From NCBI GenBank assembly GCA_903876735.1, contig CAIRAW010000016.1, positions 1 to 64,000 of the forward strand: a DNA stretch of 64,000 bases, read 5' to 3'. The translations under genes and the position numbers were made by a program. The notes below the pieces were generated by a model. That model was not told where the DNA came from and made no database searches. It saw only the letters and a list, made by a program, of their open reading frames with translations. Source of the DNA: an uncultured beta proteobacterium (GTDB lineage: Bacteria; Pseudomonadota; Gammaproteobacteria; Burkholderiales; Burkholderiaceae_C). This document shows positions 38,200 to 46,521 of this stretch, piece by piece. Within the stretch, counting starts at the first letter, position 1; each line of letters starts with the position of its first letter.

Positions 38200-38616
38200 T
38201 TACCTTGGCATTTTCCAGGCCCGCAGCGCCCGCAACAAGGGACGTTTTTTGGTCTGGTGATCCTGCATGCGGCGCAGGATGTCATCCAGCGTTCGCATCG
38301 CTTCCGTGATGTGGGGCCCCTTATTGAGCATCACGCATTCGGCCCGCTCACCCATAGCCGCATCGGTGATTTCGGCGCGCGACGGCAAACCGGTTTTGGC
38401 CAAGGTCTCCAGTACCTGCGTGGCCCAGATGACGGGCATGTGCGAGGCCTCGGCAGCCCAGAGAAGTTCTTCCTGTACTTCCGCCAAACGCTCGTAGCCA
38501 CACTCCACCGCCAAGTCGCCCCGGGCGATCATGATGCCGGCGGCCTTTCTGGCCATCGCCGAAAAGAGCAGTGCCGGAAGGTTTTCAAAGGCACGACGCG
38601 TCTCAATCTTGAGCAC
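38200..38616 (-). pseudogene. C-terminal fragment of pyruvate kinase
   Basis: The frame carries [66 protein letters not shown] and [20 protein letters not shown], the substrate-lid and barrel end of pyruvate kinase. Only about 138 of 450-600 residues remain. The frame is closed by a stop just upstream, and no further pyruvate kinase sequence is seen in 38617-38813. It keeps the normal C-terminus, so the 5' part was deleted. A GTG could start translation, but the product would lack most of the active site. Confidence 0.75.
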
Positions 38617-38813
38617 GATGGCTTAGTGCCCGATGCCGTGTTCTGCGGGCACTTGATAGCAAGTGCGATCTCACCGACGCTCACAACCGACCGGGCCAAG
38701 CGCGGCGTGTGAAAAGGCTAAAGCGCGGCGAGTGAACATGTGATTCTTCTCCAGATTGATGATGGGTTGAGCGTACGCAGTTTTCGTGACGGCTTGGTGA
38801 CGCGGTGCGCGCC

Positions 38814-39731
38814 TCAATAGATTTCGGGCACCACAATCTCCTGCGGAACCGGTTGGCGAACGTAGTCGTCATGGCGCTCACGCGGCGGCAGGACAATGGT
38901 CTGATGCGCGATTTCGCCGTAGGGAATTTGTTGCAGCAGGTGGTGAATGCAATTGAGTCGGGCCTTCTTTTTGTCCACCGCTTGAACCACCCACCACGGT
39001 GCTTCTGCGATATGGGTGCGCTCCAGCATGATTTCCTTGGCCTTGGTGTACTCTTCCCAGCGCCGCCGTGACTCCATGTCCATTGGGCTGAGTTTCCATT
39101 GTTTCAGGGGGTCGTGGATGCGGCCCATGAAGCGCAGGTGCTGCTCCTCGTCCGAGATCGAAAACCAGTATTTGATGAGTTGGATGCCGGATCGCACCAG
39201 CATCTTCTCAAACTCCGGGACCGAGCGGAAAAACTCTTCGTACTGTTCATCCGAACAAAATCCCATGACGCGCTCAACACCCGCGCGGTTGTACCAGCTG
39301 CGGTCGAACAAAACCATCTCGCCGGCACCCGGCAGGTGCGCTGCATAGCGCTGGAAATACCATTGGGTTTGTTCGCGTGCGTTGGGCGCCGGCAGGGCAG
39401 CCACACGGCAGACGCGCGGGTTCAGTCGCTGTGTGATGCGCTTGATGACGCCGCCTTTGCCAGCGGCGTCGCGACCTTCAAACAGAATCACGACCTTATG
39501 CCCGGTCTTGACCACCCAGTCCTGCAACTTGACCAGTTCACCCTGCATGCGGAACAGTTCGCGGAAATACTGGCGACGGCTTTCCTTGTACTGCTGCGAT
39601 GTCGTGTCGAGTGTGCTTTCTGCCAGCTCGTCGATATTGCGATCTTCAAGCTCGAGTTCGAGTTCCTCGTCGTAGCTGTCGGTCAGGTCGCGCCGTATGC
39701 GCTGGACCAGTTCCTCATCAATTGCATTCAA
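38814..39731 (-). CDS. ppk2: Polyphosphate kinase 2
   Basis: Soluble PPK2 of 305 residues that transfers phosphate between polyphosphate and nucleotides. Walker A FEGRDAAGKGGVIKRITQ is at about 84-101, the lid/Walker B region FDRSWYNRAGVERVMGF near 148, and KYWFSISDEEQHLRF follows. The acidic N-terminal extension (DEELELELEDRNIDELAE) is common in class I members. Nucleotide preference cannot be told. It is a single gene with long gaps on both sides. Confidence 0.94.
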   Translation of the reverse strand: MNAIDEELVQRIRRDLTDSYDEELELELEDRNIDELAESTLDTTSQQYKESRRQYFRELFRMQGELVKLQDWVVKTGHKVVILFEGRDAAGKGGVIKRITQRLNPRVCRVAALPAPNAREQTQWYFQRYAAHLPGAGEMVLFDRSWYNRAGVERVMGFCSDEQYEEFFRSVPEFEKMLVRSGIQLIKYWFSISDEEQHLRFMGRIHDPLKQWKLSPMDMESRRRWEEYTKAKEIMLERTHIAEAPWWVVQAVDKKKARLNCIHHLLQQIPYGEIAHQTIVLPPRERHDDYVRQPVPQEIVVPEIY

Positions 39732-40828
39732 GCCTAACTCCCGTTGAAGGTTTCTGCAGCACCATGAGCGTAAGAAGATTTCATGACGAAAATGTGACCA
39801 CCGAATGTCTGAACGAATCAGTCACCTTCGTTCGCCCAGGCCCCAAATTGTAAAATATCACGTTACTGTCATATAAGCTACTGATGCCTATCGCATCGAA
39901 AGCAGTCACCCCATCTTTGGCTCGCTTTGGTCGGGCTGCGCATCATCGAGCTTTCATCACGTTGTCGACCTCCCGCAGGCTATCGTCCTTGCAGCCCAAA
40001 GCATCGCCATTCCCCCGGGACACGAAATTCGGGTCGTTCACGTTCTCCCCGGAAATATCTTGTTCCGAAAGACAGCCAGGAGTTTGAGCGCTTTGGTCGA
40101 CGATTGAGGTCAACGCCGAGTTGGCAGTGATAACGCAGATCAGAGGTGAGTCTCGTAACAATGGCAAATTCGATGCCCGTAACGGCATTTTGGAAAAGAA
40201 AGACCCCCAGTGGTTGTTTGCCAGCGAGACCCGCTCATGTGGGGATGGGTTTGGTACTTCCGAACTCATTAGTTCTCTCCGGTTGCTGCGCGCGGTTTCA
40301 CTTTCGGTGGCAGACTTCAGGGACGCAACGCATGCATCAGTCGGTCTGACCAGACCCATAACGTGGAGCTTCAGCGCTTCGTGCGCTGAGCGCATTCGCC
40401 ATCGCCCTAGGTCGCAAGCTCATTGCGGTTTGCCGAAAGATCAATATCCACTCGACCCTGCAAAAACAGTATGTGGACGTTGCGCGTGACAAAACAGTGC
40501 AGACAAATGTTTATTTTGCTGCTTTGGGCGGCGTCACGGTCGTAACAAAACTTACAAAAATGGCTTGCCGGGAAGCTGACACCGACGACTGGTAGCAAGC
40601 GCTGCACTGAATCTGCACAGTCGGCATAAATTGCGCTGCGACTCCGAAGGTCTGCTTTCTTATTTCTGGGCGGAAATCGAATGTCAGCTTGACTTAAGCC
40701 GGAGCACCCGCAATGGGCACACTGCCGGTGTCGATGAAAGTCAGGTTGGGAGCACGTCAATTTGACCCTTGACAGGGCATCCATGTCTGGCCTTGCCCAC
40801 GTAAGCCACAGATGCACCAAGCGAGTTC
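39732..40828. other. Longest gene-poor stretch (1.1 kb)
   Basis: Several overlapping open frames of 100-150 codons occur on both strands (for example minus 39943-40395 and 40407-40832), but none has a family signature, a ribosome site or convincing coding character, and they contradict each other. Probably decayed DNA. I see no repeats, tRNA or structured RNA that I can name. Confidence 0.45.
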
Positions 40829-41479
40829 TCAAAGGATGACTGACGATCTGGTCCAGTTCGGTGGCAGGTTCACCAGGTCAGCAGGCACATCGATATCGTG
40901 CAGGGAAGGCAATACTTCAACCGACAAGCCCAGCTCTTGCAGGCGGCGCAGCGTGAGGGCGGCCACCTGGTCCGTGCTCCAGGGCATCGCCGTGAAAAGC
41001 ACGCTGGCATGCTGTCGCGCATGGGCGCGCAGGCCCAGCAACAGGTAACCGCCGTCGGTCACGGGTTGCAGTACCGCGTCATGGCGCGACAGTGCGCGTG
41101 CCGCGACGAGCAGTCGCTTCGCGTCGAGTTCGGGTCCGTCTGTGCCGAACAGCAATACGTCGTCGCCTTGCGCCATGGCCTGGTCGAAGGCATGCGCCAT
41201 GCGCTCACCCAGATCGCCTTCAATCTGTGCCGTCTGACGGCAGGTGCCTGGCAAAACCACATCGGACCAGTCGACATGCGCCGGCTCGGGTGAACCACAC
41301 AGTTCCATGCAGGCGGACTCACCCAATTCGGCCGCAGCGGTTTGCGCTGCGGCCAGCGTACTTGCCAGCATCGCATGGGCCAGATCGGTCGCCCCACGGG
41401 CACCCAGTGCGGGAATCAGCCGCGTCTTGACTTTTCCAGTGACAGGGGCTTTGGCAAATACGATCAGGCGCAGCGACAT
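40829..41479 (-). CDS. TIGR04282 family glycosyltransferase (rSAM/selenodomain-associated transferase 1)
   Basis: A GT-A-like protein of about 216 residues (DUF2064). Motifs: LIVFAKAPVTGKVKTRLIPALG at the N-terminus, DVLLFGTDGPELD near 118 and PVTDGGYLLLGL near 145. In many genomes this family is paired with TIGR04283 and the radical-SAM ArsS-type protein, as here. The start at MSLRLIVFAKAP is clear. Substrate is unproven; sugar transfer onto an arsenic- or selenium-containing product has been suggested for the group. Confidence 0.88.
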   Translation of the reverse strand: MSLRLIVFAKAPVTGKVKTRLIPALGARGATDLAHAMLASTLAAAQTAAAELGESACMELCGSPEPAHVDWSDVVLPGTCRQTAQIEGDLGERMAHAFDQAMAQGDDVLLFGTDGPELDAKRLLVAARALSRHDAVLQPVTDGGYLLLGLRAHARQHASVLFTAMPWSTDQVAALTLRRLQELGLSVEVLPSLHDIDVPADLVNLPPNWTRSSVIL

Positions 41480-41490
41480 GGTGGCTTTGC

Positions 41491-42165
41491 TTAACGGTAG
41501 CGTTGCGCCAGTTGATCGGGCGCGGTACCGCGCCAGTAGGCCCAGCGCAGGCGCCACATGAGCAGTATGGTTCGCCACACGCCCCGGGTTTCCCAGCGGC
41601 GTCCGGAGGTGATGGCCGGCCCATGCAGGCAGGCGGGTGAACACAATCGTTTGAGTCGACGCGATATCTCGATATCTTCCATCAGTGCCAGATCCGGATA
41701 GCCTTTGACGGTATCGAAAGCGGCTCGGGTCATGAACAGGGCCTGGTCGCCCGTGGCGATACCGGTCAAGCGCGAGCGCTGGTTCATCATGAAGGCCACG
41801 ATCCGCAGCATCCAGGGCCGCCCCTGTATCCGCACATCAAACCGGCCCCAAAGCGCACCCTTGCTCACAGCCGCTTCGACTTGCAGCAATCCGTCTGCCG
41901 GCAACAGGGTGTCGGCATGCAGGAACAGCAAGACATCGCCGCTTGCTGCAGCCGCCCCCAGATTCAGCTGACGCGCCCGGCCGCTCGCACCACTTACAAC
42001 GCGCGCGCCCAACTGCTGCGCCAGCGTCGCCGTGCCATCCTGACTGCCACCATCGGCCACGATGAGCTCGATCGGCTTGGAACACTGCAGGCCAGTCACG
42101 GCCCGCAATGTCTGTGGCAGTGCAAGCGCTTCGTCAAGCGCCGGGATGATGACGGAAATCCGCAC
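41491..42165 (-). CDS. TIGR04283 family glycosyltransferase (rSAM/selenodomain-associated transferase 2)
   Basis: GT2-like protein of about 224 residues: ISVIIPALDEALALPQTLRA, LIVADGGSQDGT, DVLLFLHADTLLP and the acceptor segment ATGDQALFMTRAAFDTVKGYPD. It lies between the TIGR04282 gene (11 bases away) and arsS, the usual trio. The start is uncertain; I use a GTG immediately before the first strand, since a longer frame overlaps arsS and adds a cysteine-rich tail not typical of the family. Confidence 0.87.
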   Translation of the reverse strand: MRISVIIPALDEALALPQTLRAVTGLQCSKPIELIVADGGSQDGTATLAQQLGARVVSGASGRARQLNLGAAAASGDVLLFLHADTLLPADGLLQVEAAVSKGALWGRFDVRIQGRPWMLRIVAFMMNQRSRLTGIATGDQALFMTRAAFDTVKGYPDLALMEDIEISRRLKRLCSPACLHGPAITSGRRWETRGVWRTILLMWRLRWAYWRGTAPDQLAQRYR

Positions 42166-42185
42166 GTGGCTTGTGCAGCAAGTTC

Positions 42186-43154
42186 TTAGTTCAGCGCGCC
42201 GCCGCAACTGCTGCCCTGGCCCGCAGTGCAGCCATAGCAGTGGTTGGCAACTTGAATGCCCTGATCGTCCAAGGGGCGGTCCAGCAGATCGCGCAAGTGC
42301 CGATGTGAGGCCGCCGCCTGCCAGTCAGCCGCCGACAAGCCCAGTTGCTGGTTGAAGTCACAGTCGTACAACTTGCCCTGCCAGTCCACGCTGACCTGTG
42401 TTTTGCACATGACGTTGTCCAGGTTCTCTTGGCGGTAGCTGGACTTCAGCAAGGCGACATAGTCATCGAACTTGCCTTTGGAGATCAACGTCGAGCCAAA
42501 GCGCTGGATTGGCATGTTGGCCAGTACCAGAAGCTGGTTGAACACAACGCCAAACTGCTGGCGCAATTCACGCTGGTAGTCTGCCTGCAGAACCGACTGC
42601 GCCGGCGGCAATACGGGCCCCTGCGGGTTGTAGACCAGATTGAGTGTCAGGCCGGTGCCGGGTTGACCATAGCCGAGTGCATTGAGCCTCTGCAGGGCGG
42701 CGATGCTCTTTTCAAAGACACCGTCGCCGCGCTGCTGGTCCACGTTGTCCATGCTGTAGCAGGGAAGGGATGCGACCACTTCGACGTGGTGGGCGGCCAG
42801 AAACCGGTCGGTATCTTCCTGCCCCGGCTCAAACAGAATGGTGAGGTTGCAGCGGTCGATCACCTTGACGCCGAAACCGCGCGCCTGCAGCACCAGCGCA
42901 CGAAACTGGGGATGTAATTCCGGCGCGCCACCCGTCAAGTCCAGGGTGCGAATACCGCGTGCCTTCAGCACCGGTGCAATCAGGGCCAGCGTGGCCTCGT
43001 CCATCATCTCGGTGCGATTCGGCCCTGCATTGACGTGACAGTGCAGGCAACTCTGGTTGCAACGGTAGCCCAGATTGACCTGAAGGGTCTCCAGTCGGCG
43101 ACGGTGCAAGGCCGGAAAATCCGATCGCTGCAAGCGGTGGAGGGTAGCGTGCAT
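42186..43154 (-). CDS. arsS: Radical SAM/Cys-rich protein, ArsS type
   Basis: Radical-SAM enzyme of 322 residues. The [4Fe-4S] motif is C32-x3-C36-x2-C39 in GYRCNQSCLHCHVNAGP. The SAM-binding DLTGGAPELHPQFR follows, and a Cys-rich C-terminus (CKTQVSVDWQGKLYDCDFN, HCYGCTAGQGSSCGG) may bind extra clusters. The family (TIGR04167) includes ArsS, which makes arsenosugar precursors from dimethylarsenic. No arsM is visible here, so the arsenic assignment is tentative. Confidence 0.88.
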   Translation of the reverse strand: MHATLHRLQRSDFPALHRRRLETLQVNLGYRCNQSCLHCHVNAGPNRTEMMDEATLALIAPVLKARGIRTLDLTGGAPELHPQFRALVLQARGFGVKVIDRCNLTILFEPGQEDTDRFLAAHHVEVVASLPCYSMDNVDQQRGDGVFEKSIAALQRLNALGYGQPGTGLTLNLVYNPQGPVLPPAQSVLQADYQRELRQQFGVVFNQLLVLANMPIQRFGSTLISKGKFDDYVALLKSSYRQENLDNVMCKTQVSVDWQGKLYDCDFNQQLGLSAADWQAAASHRHLRDLLDRPLDDQGIQVANHCYGCTAGQGSSCGGALN

Positions 43155-43346
43155 GGGCTGGGTTCCAAAAAATGATAGTCGCTTCAGGCTGACCCAGACA
43201 GGGGCCTTCGAACTTGTGGGTCTATTTTCACACGCTTGTTATGTTTCCTGTCGTATATGGATATGACCATTCGGTCCTTGGTGCTGGAAGGTCGCGCCCC
43301 TAGAATCGGCGTCCATTGCAAGCTCACGCCTTCTGAAAGTTTTCCC

Positions 43347-43841
43347 ATGTCAGCATTTTTCCCTTTGCAGCGCCGTACCGTCGGTGCGTTGTTCGCAGCG
43401 ATCGCCATCGGCTGCGGTGTCGCTTTGTCGGCGCACGCCAGCAACACGGCCGTTACGGCAGCGTCCGTCGAATTTGCGCGGGACTGGGTGGTGACACCCC
43501 AGGCTGCTTTCGACCTGATCAAGCAGGGGGCTCTGGTGATCGATGCCCGTGGCAGTGACTTGAAACGCAAGAATGGTGAAATCAAAGGCGCCGTTGCGCT
43601 GGTTTGGCAGGATCTGGCCGAACCCAATCTGCCGACCAAAGGCCGGCCACTGCCGGTCGAGCAGGCCAGCAAAAAATTGCAGGCGCTCGGTGTGAGCAAG
43701 GACCGGGCCATCGTCGTCGTGGCCGATGCCGTCAACGGCTGGGGTGAAGACGGTCGCATCACCTGGTTGCTGCGCAACTGGGGCCATAGTCGTGTCGTGC
43801 TGGCCGATGGCGGCCTGGCCGCGCTCGAGAAACTGGGGTAG
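43347..43841 (+). CDS. Two-domain rhodanese, N-terminal half (frameshifted gene)
   Basis: Encodes a signal peptide (RTVGALFAAIAIGCGVALSAHA) and one rhodanese-like domain (LIKQGALVIDARGSDLKRKNGEIKGAV) without a catalytic cysteine, typical for the inactive first domain. The frame ends in TAG at 43839-43841, while homologous sequence continues at once in the +1 frame. A single base change at CTGGGGTAGCC would join LEKLG to SLTIKP. Exported sulfurtransferase by design; as it stands this half alone would be inactive. Confidence 0.75.
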   Translation: MSAFFPLQRRTVGALFAAIAIGCGVALSAHASNTAVTAASVEFARDWVVTPQAAFDLIKQGALVIDARGSDLKRKNGEIKGAVALVWQDLAEPNLPTKGRPLPVEQASKKLQALGVSKDRAIVVVADAVNGWGEDGRITWLLRNWGHSRVVLADGGLAALEKLG

Positions 43842-44286
43842 CCTCACGATCAAACCAGCTGCAGCAACGGGCGATTTCGTGGCCAAAGAGTCAGCTTCGC
43901 TGGAGATCAAGAAAGAGGAAGTGAAAGCCAAGCTTGACAACAAGGACGTCGTGTTCCTCGATGTCCGCGAGCCGCGTGAATTCGAAGGCAAGACGCCTTA
44001 CGGCGAAAGTCGCGGCGGCCACCTGGCGCCGGCCAAGCACCTGTTCTTCAAGGACCTGCTGGACAAGGACGGCCGCTTGCTGGCGCGAACCGATATCGAG
44101 AAAATTCTCGTGTCCAAAGGCGTGACGCGGGACAAGGAAGTGGTCTCCTATTGCACGGGTGGCATCCGTGCCGCCTGGGTAACCACCGTGCTCAATGACA
44201 TGGGCTACAAGGCGCGCAATTATGCGGGCTCCATGTGGGAGTGGTCAGCGCAACCGGCGGCCGAGTTTCCGCTGCAGAAGAACTGA
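43840..44286 (+). CDS. Two-domain rhodanese, C-terminal catalytic half (after frameshift)
   Basis: Continuation of the preceding frame: SLTIKPAAATGDFVAKESAS, then a full rhodanese domain with DVVFLDVREPREFEG and the active loop CTGGIRA near the end, ending MWEWSAQPAAEFPLQKN. No credible start codon or ribosome site of its own is seen; the first usable one is a GTG near 43879. So either this is a pseudogene, or the stop arises from one base of sequencing or mutation error. The next gene begins 11 bases on. Confidence 0.7.
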   Translation, partial: SLTIKPAAATGDFVAKESASLEIKKEEVKAKLDNKDVVFLDVREPREFEGKTPYGESRGGHLAPAKHLFFKDLLDKDGRLLARTDIEKILVSKGVTRDKEVVSYCTGGIRAAWVTTVLNDMGYKARNYAGSMWEWSAQPAAEFPLQKN

Positions 44287-44296
44287 TCGCTGATCC

Positions 44297-45067
44297 ATGA
44301 AACTGAAAACAAGCAAGTCCCGAACCCTGTTGCTCCTGGCGCTGCTGCTGCTGGCAGCTTTGATCTACGGCTACGTCGATGGCGTGCGCACGGCCGTCGA
44401 CAGCGCCGTGCGCATCATGACCATGCAGGATCCCCAGTCGGCGATCCAGGCCTTCCGCGACTATTTGCTCGGCTTTGGCGCGTGGGCGGCGTTGGTATCG
44501 GCCGCCATCATGGTGTTTCAATCGGTTGCAGCGCCATTGCCGGCCTTTGTCGTCACGTTTGCCAATGGTTTGCTTTTTGGTTGGGCCTGGGGCGCACTGC
44601 TGTCCTGGTCGAGCGCGATGCTGGGTGCCGTCCTGTGCTTCTGGATTGCTCGCAACCTCGGGCGTCCGGTGGTTGAAAAATTGGTCGGCAGCAGTCAGGC
44701 GCTTGAAACCTGGGACATCTTCTTTACCCGCTACGGCAATCGCGCCATTCTGGTGTCGCGCCTGCTGCCTTTCATCTCCTTTGATATCGTGAGCTATGGC
44801 GCCGGCCTGACGCCCATCAGCCTGTGGAATTTCCTCTGGGCCACGGGTATCGGGCAACTGCCAGCAACACTTTTGTATTCCTATCTGGGGCAGAATCTGA
44901 CGGGCTCCATTCAGGTCCTGTTCTGGATCTTCTCGATCACGATCGCATTGTTTGTGGTCGGATCTGCCTTCGGTCCGCGCTGGCTCAAGAAACTCCGTGC
45001 CGTCAATGCGAAGCAGGCCGCCATCGGCGAGGCGCTTCAAACGAAACATGAAGGGGTCAAGCCATGA
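44297..45067 (+). CDS. TVP38/TMEM64 (DedA-like) family membrane protein
   Basis: Inner-membrane protein of 256 residues with about six hydrophobic segments. The SNARE-associated/VTT domain is marked by PLPAFVVTFANGLLFGWAWGALLSW, ARNLGRPVVEKLVG and the re-entrant SRLLPFISFDIVSYGAGLTPI. Relatives are lipid scramblase-like or metal/selenite-related transport proteins. It overlaps the next gene by 4 bases (ATGA), so the two are coupled, and lies inside the rhodanese run. Confidence 0.88.
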   Translation: MKLKTSKSRTLLLLALLLLAALIYGYVDGVRTAVDSAVRIMTMQDPQSAIQAFRDYLLGFGAWAALVSAAIMVFQSVAAPLPAFVVTFANGLLFGWAWGALLSWSSAMLGAVLCFWIARNLGRPVVEKLVGSSQALETWDIFFTRYGNRAILVSRLLPFISFDIVSYGAGLTPISLWNFLWATGIGQLPATLLYSYLGQNLTGSIQVLFWIFSITIALFVVGSAFGPRWLKKLRAVNAKQAAIGEALQTKHEGVKP

Positions 45068-46011
45068 GCCGCAAGGAAGCGCTCAAGCTCGTCGTCCGGC
45101 TCCTGGTGGCGGTGGTGCTGATTGCATTGTTGTTCAGGAACCTCGACCTCACACAACTTGGACATCGGCTGCTCAATCTGTCGTGGCAGGGCACAGCAGC
45201 GGCTTTTGCGCTGGTATTTCTGGCCATTGGAATATCGGCATGGAAGTGGGGGCTGATCCTTCAGGCCCGTCAGCATCCGCTGCCATTCTTGACACTTTTG
45301 CGCCTGTATTTTGTCGGACTGTTCTTCAACAACGTGCTGCCGACTGCGGTTGGTGGTGATGCGGTCCGGGCCTGGGAGGCGACCAAGGAAACCCGCGAAG
45401 TGCCTGAAGCCATCGGCTCGGTTGTCTCGGAACGCCTGATCGCCGGTGTGGCGCTGGGCTTGACCGCGTTGCTGGGTCTGCCTTTCATCGAGTCCGACAG
45501 CAGCACAGCGAAGATGGTGGCCCTGTTTTTGGTGATTGACGTCGCCATGGTTGCGCTGTTCCTGATTCCGAAGGTCGCTGAAGGCATTGTGGGCAAGGCC
45601 TTGCCGAACCGGCTTGCCACGCTCAAGGCGGTGGTGGCGCAAACGGTGCAGGTCGTTCGCGAGACCCTGCAAAACACCAGTCTCTTTGTCACCGTTCTGG
45701 TCATGTCGGTCATCTTCCAGGTCTGCGTCGCGGGCGTGAACGCGGCGATTTTTCAGGCGATCGGTGCCCATGTTTCCCTGGCGCATTGCGTGATCTATAC
45801 GCCCATGATCTTCACCATCGCCATGCTGCCGATCTCGATCTCCGGTTTTGGCGTGCGCGAGGCCGCCTACTGGTATTTTTTCTCGCAGGTCGGGGTTGGA
45901 CAGGCTGAAGCCGTTGCCACCTCGCTTCTGTTTTTTGTCATCGTAGGCATTTGCAGTCTGCCGGGCGCTCCCTTGTTCGTTTTCCGGCGCAAGCGGCCGG
46001 CGTTCGCCTGA
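45064..46011 (+). CDS. Lysylphosphatidylglycerol synthase TM-region-like (UPF0104/AglD-type) membrane protein
   Basis: Flippase-like integral membrane protein of 315 residues. About eight spans include FVGLFFNNVLPTAVGGDAVRAW, a signature of the LPG_synthase_TM family, and MLPISISGFGVREAAYWYFF near the C-terminus. There is no C-terminal aminoacyl-transferase domain. It probably moves or modifies a lipid or lipid-linked sugar. Coupled to the TVP38 gene upstream; a rhodanese gene follows after 16 bases. Confidence 0.85.
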   Translation: MSRKEALKLVVRLLVAVVLIALLFRNLDLTQLGHRLLNLSWQGTAAAFALVFLAIGISAWKWGLILQARQHPLPFLTLLRLYFVGLFFNNVLPTAVGGDAVRAWEATKETREVPEAIGSVVSERLIAGVALGLTALLGLPFIESDSSTAKMVALFLVIDVAMVALFLIPKVAEGIVGKALPNRLATLKAVVAQTVQVVRETLQNTSLFVTVLVMSVIFQVCVAGVNAAIFQAIGAHVSLAHCVIYTPMIFTIAMLPISISGFGVREAAYWYFFSQVGVGQAEAVATSLLFFVIVGICSLPGAPLFVFRRKRPAFA

Positions 46012-46027
46012 CCATCAGGACTTGAAT

Positions 46028-46459
46028 ATGGTTTATCTGCTCAGCATGCTTGTGATCGCCGCTGGTTTGTACGGGTTCTGGAAGCTGACCCGCTACTTCT
46101 GGCTCAAGAAGTATTACCGCTACCAGGGGGTCAAGGACGTGGATGTGGCAACGGCCCATCGGCTGCAGCGGGAGCAGCAGCGCTTCATGCTCGATGTCCG
46201 CGAGCCTGACGAATACGACGAAGCGCACGTTGAAGGCGTGCCCCTGATTCCGCTGGGGCAACTCGCGTCCCGCGTTGCCGAACTCGAGCATGTGAAGGCG
46301 CAGGAGTTCTTCATCATCTGCCGCGGTGGCGTGCGCTCTGCCAAGGCCTGCCTGATCCTGGAACAGTTTGGCTTCACCGCGCCGCTCAACGTTGCCGGCG
46401 GCATGGGCGCGTGGAAGAAGCAAGGCCTGCCCTGGACCGCCGGAAAAAAGAGCGCTTAG
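46028..46459 (+). CDS. Membrane-anchored single-domain rhodanese
   Basis: A 143-residue protein with an N-terminal membrane helix (MVYLLSMLVIAAGLYGFWKL) and one rhodanese domain: RFMLDVREPDEYDEAHVEGV and active loop CRGGVRSAK. The catalytic cysteine is present. The start ATG has AGGA 7 bases upstream. It is the third intact gene of this cluster and separate from the periplasmic rhodaneses on both sides. After it, CCGGGGCC-GAA-GGCCCGG makes a hairpin without a T-run. Confidence 0.87.
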   Translation: MVYLLSMLVIAAGLYGFWKLTRYFWLKKYYRYQGVKDVDVATAHRLQREQQRFMLDVREPDEYDEAHVEGVPLIPLGQLASRVAELEHVKAQEFFIICRGGVRSAKACLILEQFGFTAPLNVAGGMGAWKKQGLPWTAGKKSA

Positions 46460-46521
46460 CACCCCGGGGCCGAAGGCCCGGCACAGCAAAAAATCAACCT
46501 CTGTTCTTTAGGAAATTGCCA

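Noticed and set aside
39943-40832. Two minus-strand frames (150 and 141 codons) in the 1.1-kb gap
   Set aside because: No ribosome site, no recognisable motif and an unbalanced composition; overlapping frames on the other strand are equally open. Kept only as a gene-poor stretch.
42186-43154. Calling the whole 40.8-47.5 kb region an arsenic resistance island
   Set aside because: No arsR, arsB, arsC or arsM is visible; only the ArsS-type radical SAM protein hints at arsenic, so the label would go beyond the sequence.
46463-46491. GC-rich hairpin after the anchored rhodanese gene as an intrinsic terminator
   Set aside because: CCGGGGCC-GAA-GGCCCGG folds well but is followed by A-rich, not T-rich, sequence on the transcribed strand, and the next co-directional gene starts 60 bases later.
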